A DNA stretch of 64,000 nucleotides. It comes from CAYYTU01 sp964474655. Its GTDB lineage: Bacteria; Chloroflexota; Anaerolineae; B4-G1. The DNA lies in contig CAYYTU010000002.1 of NCBI GenBank assembly GCA_964474655.1, positions 104,232 through 168,231 on the forward strand. The letters run 5' to 3'. The position numbers and the translations under genes are program-made. Below the pieces are notes generated by a model that saw only the letters and a list, made by a program, of their open reading frames with translations, did not search any database and had not been told where the DNA came from. Positions 26,033 to 33,725 of this stretch are shown here, piece by piece; position 1 is the stretch's first letter, and each line of letters opens with the position of its first letter.

Positions 26033-26054
26033 AGATAGCTCCTGAGGATTGATA

Positions 26055-26084
26055 TAAAAAAACCCCTTGCTCGCGAGCAAGGGG
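26055..26084 (-). terminator. Intrinsic terminator of cobalamin riboswitch 2
   Basis: A perfect 22-bp palindrome (26063-26084, arm CCCCTTGCTCG) is followed on the minus strand by a run of seven or more T. It lies 23 nt upstream of the cbiX start and serves as the riboswitch expression platform. A TTTT run also follows on the plus side. Confidence 0.85.
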
Positions 26085-26109
26085 TTTTGTGTACAGAAGA
26101 GCCGCTGGA

Positions 26110-26299
26110 AACGGTCTTGTCCTCACCCCTTACGCGAGGGTGTGACAAATCGGAAGCTGAGCGGTCGACCTGGCTCCCGCCTGCATCATCACAGCGCGGT
26201 TACAGTTGCGCGACAGCGCCGGGCTTTCACCGGCTTCGCCTTTGGCCCGCCCATCCGGGGGTACGGGCACTCAGCTCGGTATATGAGGTTGTTAACGAC
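26110..26299 (-). ncRNA. Cobalamin riboswitch 2, controls cbiX-FG-H-C-D-ET-L-A
   Basis: The minus strand shows GCCGGTGAAAGCCCGGC, then GTCGCGCAACTGTAACC, then the B12-box region GGGAGCCAGGTCGACCGC. This is the same order as riboswitch 1 but with a different sequence. The promoter at 26306-26334 places the transcript start at about 26299. Confidence 0.9.
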
Positions 26300-26305
26300 G
26301 GCGAT

Positions 26306-26334
26306 ATTCTAGACGCTTTTTGGGACGCTGTCAA
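26306..26334 (-). promoter_or_regulatory. Promoter of riboswitch 2 and the cbiX operon
   Basis: TTGACA (26334-26329) and TAGAAT (26311-26306) are separated by 17 bp on the minus strand. Confidence 0.8.
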
Positions 26335-26352
26335 GCGCAGCTCATTCTCTGA

Positions 26353-26381
26353 TTGACCTCCCGCCTGAGATCCTGTATACT
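26353..26381 (+). promoter_or_regulatory. Promoter of the cyclase and HgcAB-like genes
   Basis: TTGACC (26353-26358) and TATACT (26376-26381) are separated by 17 bp. It diverges from the cbiX promoter, with 18 bp between the two -35 boxes. Confidence 0.7.
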
Positions 26382-26469
26382 GGCCTCATAATGGAACCAG
26401 CCGTTCGCCGGTTGCCTCACCGATCATTCTATTCGCTAACCGAGATATCCAAGATAGCAGGAGCGTGAG

Positions 26470-28107
26470 ATGAACGAGAGCACTCAAGTACCGAACGTGG
26501 AGACGTTGCAGGCCCGGCTGGCGCTGAAGGAGCGCCAGCTCGAGATGGTGATGGCGATCGATCACGTCCGCGATACATCGCCCAAGCCAGCGGCGATGTT
26601 GGATGGTATCGCCAACGTGGTGGTCGATCAGTTCCAGGCCGATCTCTGCCTGCTCTGCCTCCTGGATCGCGAGACGGGCGAGGTGGCGCTGAAGGCGATC
26701 AACGAGCGCAGCGATCACGTCGATCTGGACCTGGACGCTGCCCGCGAGCTGGCCCGGCGCGTCCTCGAAGAAGGCGGCGTTTGCACGTGCCAGGGAAGCG
26801 ATCTGCATGCGGCGCCAGAAGGGGAAGCCCTCCACCTCGCCGCTGTCCCGATCATCCTGGAGGACGACGAGCGGTTGGGGGCGCTGCTCCTGGCCCGGCT
26901 GAAGGGACCGTTCAGGCCAGGCGACGTCGCGCTGCTGGAGGCCGCCGAGAGCCAGATCGATTCCGCCGTGATCCAGGGCTACGCCCACCGCGAACTCCAC
27001 CAGCGCAATAAAGAGCTGGAGACGATCTATCGGATCGACCACTTGCGCGACCTGCGGCTGCCGTTTGACGAATTGCTCAACAAGGTGCTCCAGGAGCTGC
27101 TGAACGCCATCCAGGCCGAGATGGGCTTCGTGATGCTCTACGACCAGTCGGAGCAGCAGCTCGAGCTGCGGGCCACCACGCACGATGATCTCTTCCACGC
27201 CTCTCCCTATCAGGAGATCGTGCGTCGGACGGCCAACGAGGCCCTCCATCAAGCCGCGATGGTAGGCCACAACGATCTGGACGGTCCACTCCAATCAATT
27301 TTATCCATTCCCCTGATTTTACAGGACGAGATCATCGGCGTGCTGGGCGTGGTCAACCGCTACGGCCCGACGGGCTTTCGGGCCGAGGATCGACGGCTGC
27401 TGCGGGCCATCGGCAGCCAGATGGACACCGCCATCTTCGAAAGTCAGGAGCGCCGCCGGCTGCGCCGCGTGTTGGGCCGCTCGGTCGGGCCGCGGGTGAT
27501 GAACCAGCTGCTCGCCAACGCCGACGCTGCCTTCCTAGAGGGTAAACGGGCCTCGCTCAGCGTGCTCTACACCGATATGCGCAATTCCACCGACCTCTCG
27601 GAGCGCACCGATCCGGAGCTGTTGGTGGGTTTTATCAACGACTACCTAGAACGTATGACGGAGATCGTGCTGGCGCATGAGGGCACGCTCGATAAGTTCG
27701 TGGGCGACGCGGTGATGGCCCTTTTCAGCGCCCCGATCCCGCAACCAGATCACGCCTTGCGTGCCGTGCAGACCGGGCTGGCGATGCAAACCGCTCATCA
27801 GCGCGCGATGGAAAGGTGGCAAGCCCGCGGGATTGAGCCGGTACCCATCGGCGTGGGCATCGCCACCGGCGAACTGATCGTGGGCGAGATGGGCTGCGAG
27901 AAGCGCACCGATTACACCGCCATCGGGCGAGCGGCCAATCTCGGTTCGCGGCTCTGCAGCGTGGCGCGCGGCGGGCAGGTGATCGTCAGCGAGGCCACCT
28001 ACGACGCGATTCGAGACCGCGTGGACGCGACGCCCCTCGATGGGCTGCGACTGAAAGGCGTGGGGCGCGAGGTCACGGCCTACCACGTGACGGCGCTCTT
28101 CGACTGA
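26470..28107 (+). CDS. GAF-GAF class III adenylate/guanylate cyclase
   Basis: This predicted cytosolic nucleotide cyclase has 545 aa. Two GAF sensor domains (about residues 45-170 and 200-328) precede a class III catalytic domain (about 360-545). Metal aspartates D369 (LYTDMRNST) and D413 (FVGDAVMALF) are present, as are K478 with TDYTAIG for the base and N490/R494 (NLGSR) for transition-state binding, so the enzyme looks active and single-chain. Adenylate cyclase is more likely than guanylate cyclase. AGGAG lies 6 nt before the ATG. It precedes the HgcAB-like gene by 46 bp and probably shares its transcript. The GAF ligands are unknown. Confidence 0.88.
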   Translation: MNESTQVPNVETLQARLALKERQLEMVMAIDHVRDTSPKPAAMLDGIANVVVDQFQADLCLLCLLDRETGEVALKAINERSDHVDLDLDAARELARRVLEEGGVCTCQGSDLHAAPEGEALHLAAVPIILEDDERLGALLLARLKGPFRPGDVALLEAAESQIDSAVIQGYAHRELHQRNKELETIYRIDHLRDLRLPFDELLNKVLQELLNAIQAEMGFVMLYDQSEQQLELRATTHDDLFHASPYQEIVRRTANEALHQAAMVGHNDLDGPLQSILSIPLILQDEIIGVLGVVNRYGPTGFRAEDRRLLRAIGSQMDTAIFESQERRRLRRVLGRSVGPRVMNQLLANADAAFLEGKRASLSVLYTDMRNSTDLSERTDPELLVGFINDYLERMTEIVLAHEGTLDKFVGDAVMALFSAPIPQPDHALRAVQTGLAMQTAHQRAMERWQARGIEPVPIGVGIATGELIVGEMGCEKRTDYTAIGRAANLGSRLCSVARGGQVIVSEATYDAIRDRVDATPLDGLRLKGVGREVTAYHVTALFD

Positions 28108-28153
28108 CGGACAGATCGAAAGCCCCCTCAGCTGCAGCGCGTCAACATCCTGA

Positions 28154-29233
28154 ATGATCAAGCGACTGCTCACCACCGCCTTCCGCTTCTTCCCCTGGCC
28201 CGTGCGTCCCGGCTTGCGGGCCGTCGGGGCGCCGGGGGCGGACGCGCCGGTGCTCCTCACCGGCAACTTCGCCCTGACCGTATCGCGGGTGAAGCGCGCT
28301 CTGCGCGGGCTGGACGCCTGGCTGCTCGTCGCCGATAGCGACGGCTTCAACGTCTGGTGCGCGGCGGCCGGCGGTCACCTGACCACGCAGGACATCAGCA
28401 CGGCGCTCGAGACCTCTGGCGTAGCCGAGCGGGTCGACCACCACCGGGTGGTGCTCCCTCAGCTGGCGGCGACCGGCGTGGAGGCGGATGTGGTGGAGGA
28501 ACGGACCGGCTGGAAGGCCGTGTGGGGCCCAGTCTACGCCGAGGCCCTCCCGGCGTTCCTGCGGAGAGATGTCACCCCGGCGATGCGCCGCGTCCGCTTC
28601 GACCTGAAGCAGCGGCTGGCGATGGCCGTGATGTGGGCCGCGCCGCTTTCGCTGCTGGCGCTGATCGTGCTCCCTTTCTGGTCGCGCGGCTTCTGGCCCC
28701 TCGTGGCTCTGATATGGGGCCTGTCGCTGGCCCTCTACGGGGCGTTCCCGCTGTACGAGGATTGGATGCGGAACGGCGGCTTCGCCGGCGTCGCGGCCCT
28801 CTGGGGCGGGCTGACCCTGCTCGGCGTGGCGCTGGCGGGCGCGGTGACGGGGCGGCTGGGGTGGCCCTTCCTGCTGCGCTGGGGCGGCCTGGGGCTGGCG
28901 CTGGCGTTGACGCTTGTCTTCGACCTGCCGGGAACCACGCCGCTATACAAGAGCTGGTCCCACGAGGAACAGGGCTATCGGGTGGCGCTGGACGAGGACG
29001 CGTGTACGGCGTGCGGGCGCTGCGAACGGGTCTGCCCGCGCGGTGTGTTTGCCGTGCGTGACGTCGCCGCCTTGCCGCGCATCGCCCGCTGCGAGCAATG
29101 CGGCGCGTGCGTGATCCAGTGCCCGGTCGACGCGCTCTGCTTCGTCACGCCCGCTGGAGAGCGGATACCGCCGGAGAAGATTCGACAGTACAAGCTGAAC
29201 TTGATGGGCCAGCGAGAAGTTTTCAGCTGCTGA
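28154..29233 (+). CDS. HgcA-HgcB-like fusion: corrinoid cap-motif domain, membrane domain and 2[4Fe-4S] ferredoxin
   Basis: The protein has 359 aa. The N-terminal domain (about 25-150) matches the HgcA corrinoid-binding fold. N66-V67-W68-C69 (GFNVWCAAAGG) is the cap-helix motif whose Cys coordinates cobalt in HgcA, and VVLPQLAATGVEA, ERTGWKAVWGPV and PAMRRVRF are HgcA-family blocks. Four or five membrane segments follow (about 155-257). The C-terminus is HgcB-like: C284, C287, C290, C294 and C313, C316, C319, C323, then a terminal C359. Canonical HgcA ends the cap motif with AAGK or similar, whereas here it is AAAGG. HgcB usually ends in paired Cys, whereas here one is seen. Mercury methylation or another corrinoid methyl transfer is possible. 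The window's cobalamin regulon lies next door. Confidence 0.8.
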   Translation: MIKRLLTTAFRFFPWPVRPGLRAVGAPGADAPVLLTGNFALTVSRVKRALRGLDAWLLVADSDGFNVWCAAAGGHLTTQDISTALETSGVAERVDHHRVVLPQLAATGVEADVVEERTGWKAVWGPVYAEALPAFLRRDVTPAMRRVRFDLKQRLAMAVMWAAPLSLLALIVLPFWSRGFWPLVALIWGLSLALYGAFPLYEDWMRNGGFAGVAALWGGLTLLGVALAGAVTGRLGWPFLLRWGGLGLALALTLVFDLPGTTPLYKSWSHEEQGYRVALDEDACTACGRCERVCPRGVFAVRDVAALPRIARCEQCGACVIQCPVDALCFVTPAGERIPPEKIRQYKLNLMGQREVFSC

Positions 29234-29261
29234 TACCGACGAATCCGCCAGAAACCGATGA

Positions 29262-29468
29262 GGGTCACGTCGCCGACCAGAAGTCGGCGGGGCTCGTCGT
29301 CGTCCGTGCGCAGCAGGAGCGCGCCGTCCTCGTCCATCGACTCGGCCACGCCGGTGAAGGCCCCCTTGATCGCCGCGATCGTCACGCGCTGGTCCAGCGT
29401 CGTCAGGCGTGCGGCCCATTCGTCGCGCGGTCGATCTCACGCCCGCTTTCGGTCAGGATGCTCGTCGC
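29262..29468 (-). pseudogene. Truncated, frameshifted copy of the birA 3' part
   Basis: The minus strand encodes GAFTGVAESMDEDGALLLRT, close to GTFTGVAEAVDEDGALLLRT in intact birA at 29955-30764. Upstream, HATSILTESGREIDRA matches birA but runs directly into ATNGPHA. About 70 bp are missing relative to birA and the frame is shifted. The C-terminus also diverges after GDVTL. It lies 3' of the HgcAB-like gene and on the opposite strand to it. Confidence 0.85.
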
Positions 29469-29580
29469 GTGGATATCACCGCTCGGGCCAGTCTCCTGGT
29501 CGTGCCCCAAGCTCCAAAAGAAGGTTTCTCTTCTGAATCGATCAGAGATCAGCCAGAGCAGAGATGTGTAGAGTAGCCAA

Positions 29581-29890
29581 AGCCCGACTTACCAAGCACC
29601 ATAGCCCGACTTACCAAGCACCATAGCTCGACTTACCAAGCATTATAGCTCGACTTACCAANNNNNNNNNNNNNNNNNNNNNNNNNNNNNNNNNNNNNNN
29701 NNNNNNNNNNNNNNNNNNNNNNNNNNNNNNNNNNNNNNNNNNNNNNNNNNNNNNNNNNNNNCGACTTACCAAGCACCATAGCTCGACTTACCAAGCATTA
29801 TAGCTCGACTTACCAAGCATCATAGCTCGACTTACCAAGCACCATGGGCCGACTTTCCAGGCACCCTAGCCCGGCGACTTGCTGGCACGG
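29581..29890. repeat. 22-bp minisatellite interrupted by an assembly gap
   Basis: The unit AGCTCGACTTACCAAGCACCAT occurs in three full copies and one partial before the gap (29581-29661). After it come one partial and three full copies (29762-29845), with degenerate copies to about 29890. Variant sites are C/T at position 4 and CACC/CATT/CATC near the 3' end. There are no spacers, so it is not CRISPR. The true copy number is unknown. Confidence 0.9.
29662..29761. other. Assembly gap of exactly 100 N inside the minisatellite
   Basis: One hundred consecutive N, the conventional placeholder for a gap of unknown length. The array was probably not resolved by short reads. Confidence 0.98.
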
Positions 29891-29954
29891 TCGGGAGGCC
29901 GACCAGAGCTTTAACCCGCTGGGGCGTATTCCAAAGATGCTTGCCTGGACCTGC

Positions 29955-30764
29955 TTAGCGATCCGCCAGCGTCACGTCGCCGGCCAGGAGTCGGCGGTGC
30001 TCGCCGTCGTCCGTGCGCAGCAGGAGCGCGCCGTCCTCGTCCACCGCCTCGGCCACGCCGGTGAACGTTCCCTCGGTCGCCGTGACCGTCACGCGCTCGT
30101 CCAGCGTCGTCAGGCGTGCGGCCCATTCGTCGCGCGGGCTCTCGCCGGCCTGCAGCCGCGCGTACCGCGACTCGACGCCCGCCAGAAGCGCCGCCAGCAG
30201 CTTCGCGCGGTCGACCTGGCGTCCGCTTTCGGCCAGGATGCTCGTCGCGTGGGGATCGAGCGCGGGCAACGCCTCCTCCGGCACGTTAACGTTGATGCCG
30301 ATACCCACGACGACGAAGTCCAGAACGTCGCCCGTCAGCCCCGATTCCGTCAGGATACCCGCCAGCTTGCGCCAGGTTTGAGACCCGGACTTGACGATCA
30401 GGTCATTGGGCCACTTGAGAGCCACGTCCAGCCCGGCGACCGCCTGGATTGCATCGGCGGCCGCCATCGAGCAGAGCATCGTCAGGCGATGGGCCTGGGA
30501 GGGCAGCAGCTCGGGGCGAAAGAGGAGCGAGCACAGGAGGCACTTCCCCGGAGGCGCGACCCAGCGCCGCTCCAACCGCCCGCGCCCGGCCGTCTGCTCG
30601 TCGGCGACGACGACCGTCCCTTCCAACGCATCCTGCGCTGCCAGATGCTTCGCCACGTCGTTGGTCGAGCCTACGACGTCATAGTAGACCACGCGTCGGC
30701 CAAAAGTCTCCGTCGCCAGTGCACGCTCAACTCGCCTCTGATGCAGGTCGTCTGCTGGTCGCAT
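29955..30764 (-). CDS. birA: Biotin--[acetyl-CoA-carboxylase] ligase
   Basis: It forms biotinyl-AMP and biotinylates carboxyl carrier protein. The protein has 269 aa and is mono-domain, without the N-terminal DNA-binding domain of BirA repressors. The ligase motifs are present: DVVGSTNDVAKHL, ADEQTAGRGRLERRWV (the GRGR biotinyl-AMP loop), ALKWPNDLIV and GIGINVN. AAGGAGG 4 nt before ATG 30764 fixes the start; the frame is open 35 codons further upstream. A truncated copy lies at 29262-29468. Confidence 0.93.
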   Translation of the reverse strand: MRPADDLHQRRVERALATETFGRRVVYYDVVGSTNDVAKHLAAQDALEGTVVVADEQTAGRGRLERRWVAPPGKCLLCSLLFRPELLPSQAHRLTMLCSMAAADAIQAVAGLDVALKWPNDLIVKSGSQTWRKLAGILTESGLTGDVLDFVVVGIGINVNVPEEALPALDPHATSILAESGRQVDRAKLLAALLAGVESRYARLQAGESPRDEWAARLTTLDERVTVTATEGTFTGVAEAVDEDGALLLRTDDGEHRRLLAGDVTLADR

Positions 30765-30832
30765 ATCGCCTCCTTTTTCAGTCGCCCAAACAATCATCAT
30801 TCTACTCGCGGCAGCGTCCGGTGTCAATCCAA

Positions 30833-30861
30833 TTGCCCCGCACGCCGATTTGGGGTACAAT
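30833..30861 (+). promoter_or_regulatory. Promoter of the HIT gene, probably leaderless
   Basis: TTGCCC (30833-30838) and TACAAT (30856-30861) are 17 bp apart. Only 9 bp separate the -10 box from the ATG at 30871, so the transcript would begin at or within 3 nt of the start codon. Confidence 0.65.
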
Positions 30862-30870
30862 TTTAGCACG

Positions 30871-31362
30871 ATGAGTCACCTATGGACCCCCTGGCGGATG
30901 TCGTACCTTCAAGGAGACGAAGATGTACCCGAGGGATGTCTCTTTTGCGTCAAGCCTCAGCAAGAAGACCCTCAGGCCCACATCGTCCATCGCGGCGAGC
31001 TGTGCTACGTGATCCTCAACCGCTTCCCCTACAACAACGGCCATCTGATGGTCGTGCCCTACGAACACGTGGGGTCGCTGGAGGATCTGGATGCGGCGAG
31101 CTCGGCTGAGATGATGGCGCTGGCTCAGCTGAGCCTGGCGGTGCTACGCGAGGCCTACGATCCCGAGGGCTTCAACGTCGGCGTCAACATCGGCGCGGCG
31201 GCCGGCGCCGGGATCGCCGAACACGTCCATATGCACATCGTGCCCCGGTGGGCCGGCGATACCAACTATATGACCACCGTGGGCCATACGCGCGTCATCC
31301 CGGAGTGGATGGATGCGACCTACGAGCGCCTACGCCCGCTGTTCGAGCAGCTGAGCGAATGA
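30871..31362 (+). CDS. HIT-family nucleotide hydrolase/phosphorylase (Ap4A-type)
   Basis: It acts on dinucleoside polyphosphates or nucleotidyl compounds. The protein has 163 aa. The zinc-like CLFC near residue 24 and LNRFPYNNGHLMVVPYEHV precede the catalytic histidine triad EHVHMHIVPRW. The length and motifs match the actinobacterial/Chloroflexi Ap4A-phosphorylase-like group. The start MSHLWTPWRM at 30871 is preferred over an ATG 7 codons upstream because the -10 box lies between them. There is no Shine-Dalgarno, consistent with leaderless translation. Confidence 0.9.
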   Translation: MSHLWTPWRMSYLQGDEDVPEGCLFCVKPQQEDPQAHIVHRGELCYVILNRFPYNNGHLMVVPYEHVGSLEDLDAASSAEMMALAQLSLAVLREAYDPEGFNVGVNIGAAAGAGIAEHVHMHIVPRWAGDTNYMTTVGHTRVIPEWMDATYERLRPLFEQLSE

Positions 31363-31525
31363 GCGAATCAGCGAGTGGGCGAGTATGGAGCAGGCAGGTA
31401 ACGGACTTACACAGCGTCGCACAGAGAAGACACGGAGTTACACGGAGAAAGGGTATAATTGACTCCGTGTGACTCAGTGTAAGCGCATCAGACGACACTA
31501 CCACCTTGAACAAGGAAGTCACAGT

Positions 31526-32725
31526 ATGTCCAACAATTTTCACGAACCAGTTATTGTATCCGCGGTCCGTACACCTATCGGCAAGTTCAACGGCACGCTC
31601 ACGCCGCTTTCGGCCTCTGAGCTGGGGGCGGTGGCGATCCAGGCTGCGGTAGAGCGGGCGGGCATCGACCCCGCCAAGGTTGCAATTGACGAGGTGCTGA
31701 TGGGCAACGTAGTCCAGGCCGGGCAGGGCCAGGCCCCGGCCCGGCAGGCGAGCATCAAGGCCGGGCTGCCGCCCACCGTCGGCGCGACGACGGTCAACAA
31801 GATCTGCGGCTCTGGGCTCAAGACGGTGATGTTAGCCGCGGCGATGATCGCAGCCGGCGACGGCGAGCTCTTCGTCGCCGGCGGGATGGAGAGCATGAAC
31901 AACGGACCGTATCTGCTGCAGAAGGCCCGCTTCGGCTACCGGCTGGGCAACGACGAGCTGGTCGACGCGATGGTCCACGACGGCCTCTGGTGCACGTTCG
32001 AGGATCATCATATGGGCCATTCGGCCGAGTGGATCGCCCGCGAGTATGAGCTGACACGGGAGGCGCTCGACGCTTTCGCCTATCAGAGCCATCGGAAGGC
32101 GATTGCGGCCATCGACGAAGGGCGCTTCGCGGACGAGATCGTGCCGGTGAAGGTGCCACAGCGGCGAGGCGAGCCGATTCGCTTTGACATCGACGAGTGT
32201 CCCCGGCGGGATACCTCGCCGGAGGCGCTGGCCCACCTGCGCCCGGCCTTCCAACCCGACGGCGTAGTGACCGCCGGCAACGCGCCGGGCATCACCGACG
32301 GCGCCGCCGCCACGGTGGTGATGAGTCGCTCCCGGGCAGAGGTGCTCGGCGTCGAGCCGCTGGCCCGCATCGTGGCCTACGACCAGGCTGCCGTCGAGCC
32401 GCTCAAGATCTTCACCGCGCCCATCTTCGCCACCCGCCGGCTGCTGGAGAAGACCGACACCACCGTCGACGACTACGATCTTTTCGAGGTCAACGAGGCC
32501 TTCGCAGCCCAGATGGTGGCTGATATTCAGGCCCTGGATCTGCCACGCGAAAAGGTCAACGTCAACGGGGGCGCCATCGCCCTGGGGCACCCGATCGGCT
32601 GTTCTGGCACGCGCGTGCTGGTCACGCTGATCCACGCGCTCAAACAGCGCGGCCTGAAGCACGGCCTGACCACGCTCTGCCTGGGCGGCGGCGAGGCGGT
32701 GGCGATGGCGATTGAGCTGGAGTGA
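31526..32725 (+). CDS. Acetyl-CoA C-acetyltransferase (thiolase)
   Basis: It condenses two acetyl-CoA or cleaves 3-ketoacyl-CoA. The protein has 399 aa, full thiolase II length. The nucleophile is C94 (NKICGSGLK). The C-terminal VNGGAIALGHPIGCSGTR and CLGGGEAVAMAIE supply the catalytic His and second Cys. AAGGAAG lies before ATG 31526, and the frame is open 19 codons upstream in a repeat-rich leader. It is followed 108 bp later by 3-hydroxyacyl-CoA dehydrogenase, suggesting a C4 or beta-oxidation role. No crotonase is nearby. Confidence 0.93.
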   Translation: MSNNFHEPVIVSAVRTPIGKFNGTLTPLSASELGAVAIQAAVERAGIDPAKVAIDEVLMGNVVQAGQGQAPARQASIKAGLPPTVGATTVNKICGSGLKTVMLAAAMIAAGDGELFVAGGMESMNNGPYLLQKARFGYRLGNDELVDAMVHDGLWCTFEDHHMGHSAEWIAREYELTREALDAFAYQSHRKAIAAIDEGRFADEIVPVKVPQRRGEPIRFDIDECPRRDTSPEALAHLRPAFQPDGVVTAGNAPGITDGAAATVVMSRSRAEVLGVEPLARIVAYDQAAVEPLKIFTAPIFATRRLLEKTDTTVDDYDLFEVNEAFAAQMVADIQALDLPREKVNVNGGAIALGHPIGCSGTRVLVTLIHALKQRGLKHGLTTLCLGGGEAVAMAIELE

Positions 32726-32833
32726 GCGGCTCCACTGAGCATAGGCCCAGAGGATATTTACACGACACGCGTCACGAAACACCTGGTACGTGATGCGTGT
32801 TTCATATTGCGTAGTGCGAAAAGGGAGGTACTG

Positions 32834-33685
32834 ATGGATATCGAACGTATCGCTGTGATCGGCGCCGGTACGATGGGCCACGGCATCGCGCAGGTCTGCG
32901 CCGCCAATGGCTACGACGTCACGCTGGTCGACATCGCGCCGGAGCAGCTGGAACGCGCTCTGAGCGCGATTGAAGCCTCGGTGGCGAAGCTCCACAGCAA
33001 GGGCCGCCTGACCGACGAGCAGCGCGATGCGGCGCTGACGTCTATTGCCACGACCACCAATCTGGAGAAGGCCGCCGACGCCGACTTCGTGATCGAAGCG
33101 GTGGTGGAGCAGATGGACGTCAAGACGACGATCTTCTCCGATCTGGACGAGACGATGCGGCCCGAGGTCATCCTCGCCAGCAACACCTCGTCCCTTTCCA
33201 TCACCGAGCTGGGCGCTGCCACCAGCCGCCCCGAGCGCGTAATCGGGATGCATTTTATGAATCCGGCGCCGCTGATGGCGCTGGTCGAGGTGATCCGCGG
33301 GATGGATACCTCCGACGAGACGACGGCGACCGTGGTCGCGCTGGCGGAGGCGCTGGACAAGACGCCGGTCGAGGCGGAGGACTACCCGGGCTTCATCGGC
33401 AATCGCGTCCTCTGCCCGATGATCAACGAGGCGGTCTATGCGTTGATGGAGGGCGTCGGCTCGCGCGAGGCCATCGACACGGTGATGAAGCTGGGCATGA
33501 ACCATCCGATGGGCCCGCTGGAGCTGGCCGATCTGATCGGGCTGGACGTGGTGCTGGAGGTGATGAACGTGCTCCACGAGGGGCTGGGCGACGATAAGTA
33601 CCGGCCCTGCCCGCTGCTGAAGCGGATGGTCGCCGCCGGTCACCTGGGACGGAAGACGGGGAAAGGGTTTTACGAGTACGAGTAG
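32834..33685 (+). CDS. 3-hydroxybutyryl-CoA dehydrogenase
   Basis: It interconverts acetoacetyl-CoA and 3-hydroxybutyryl-CoA with NAD(P). The protein has 283 aa. The Rossmann motif IAVIGAGTMGHGIAQV is at the N-terminus. SNTSSLSITEL, GMHFMNPAPLMALVEVI (catalytic His) and PGFIGNRVLCPMINEA follow, then NHPMGPLELADLIGLD in the dimerisation domain. GGGAGG lies before ATG 32834. It probably acts with the thiolase upstream. Confidence 0.94.
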   Translation: MDIERIAVIGAGTMGHGIAQVCAANGYDVTLVDIAPEQLERALSAIEASVAKLHSKGRLTDEQRDAALTSIATTTNLEKAADADFVIEAVVEQMDVKTTIFSDLDETMRPEVILASNTSSLSITELGAATSRPERVIGMHFMNPAPLMALVEVIRGMDTSDETTATVVALAEALDKTPVEAEDYPGFIGNRVLCPMINEAVYALMEGVGSREAIDTVMKLGMNHPMGPLELADLIGLDVVLEVMNVLHEGLGDDKYRPCPLLKRMVAAGHLGRKTGKGFYEYE

Positions 33686-33725
33686 CTGCTCGTATCGAAT
33701 ACGTACGAGAGCAGGAGATCCACGT

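Noticed and set aside
26386..27294. 302-codon minus-strand frame opposite the cyclase
   Set aside because: Antisense shadow; the cyclase on the other strand has intact catalytic residues.
29581..29890. Possible CRISPR array
   Set aside because: 22-bp units are directly adjacent with no spacers, so it is a tandem minisatellite. No cas genes are nearby.
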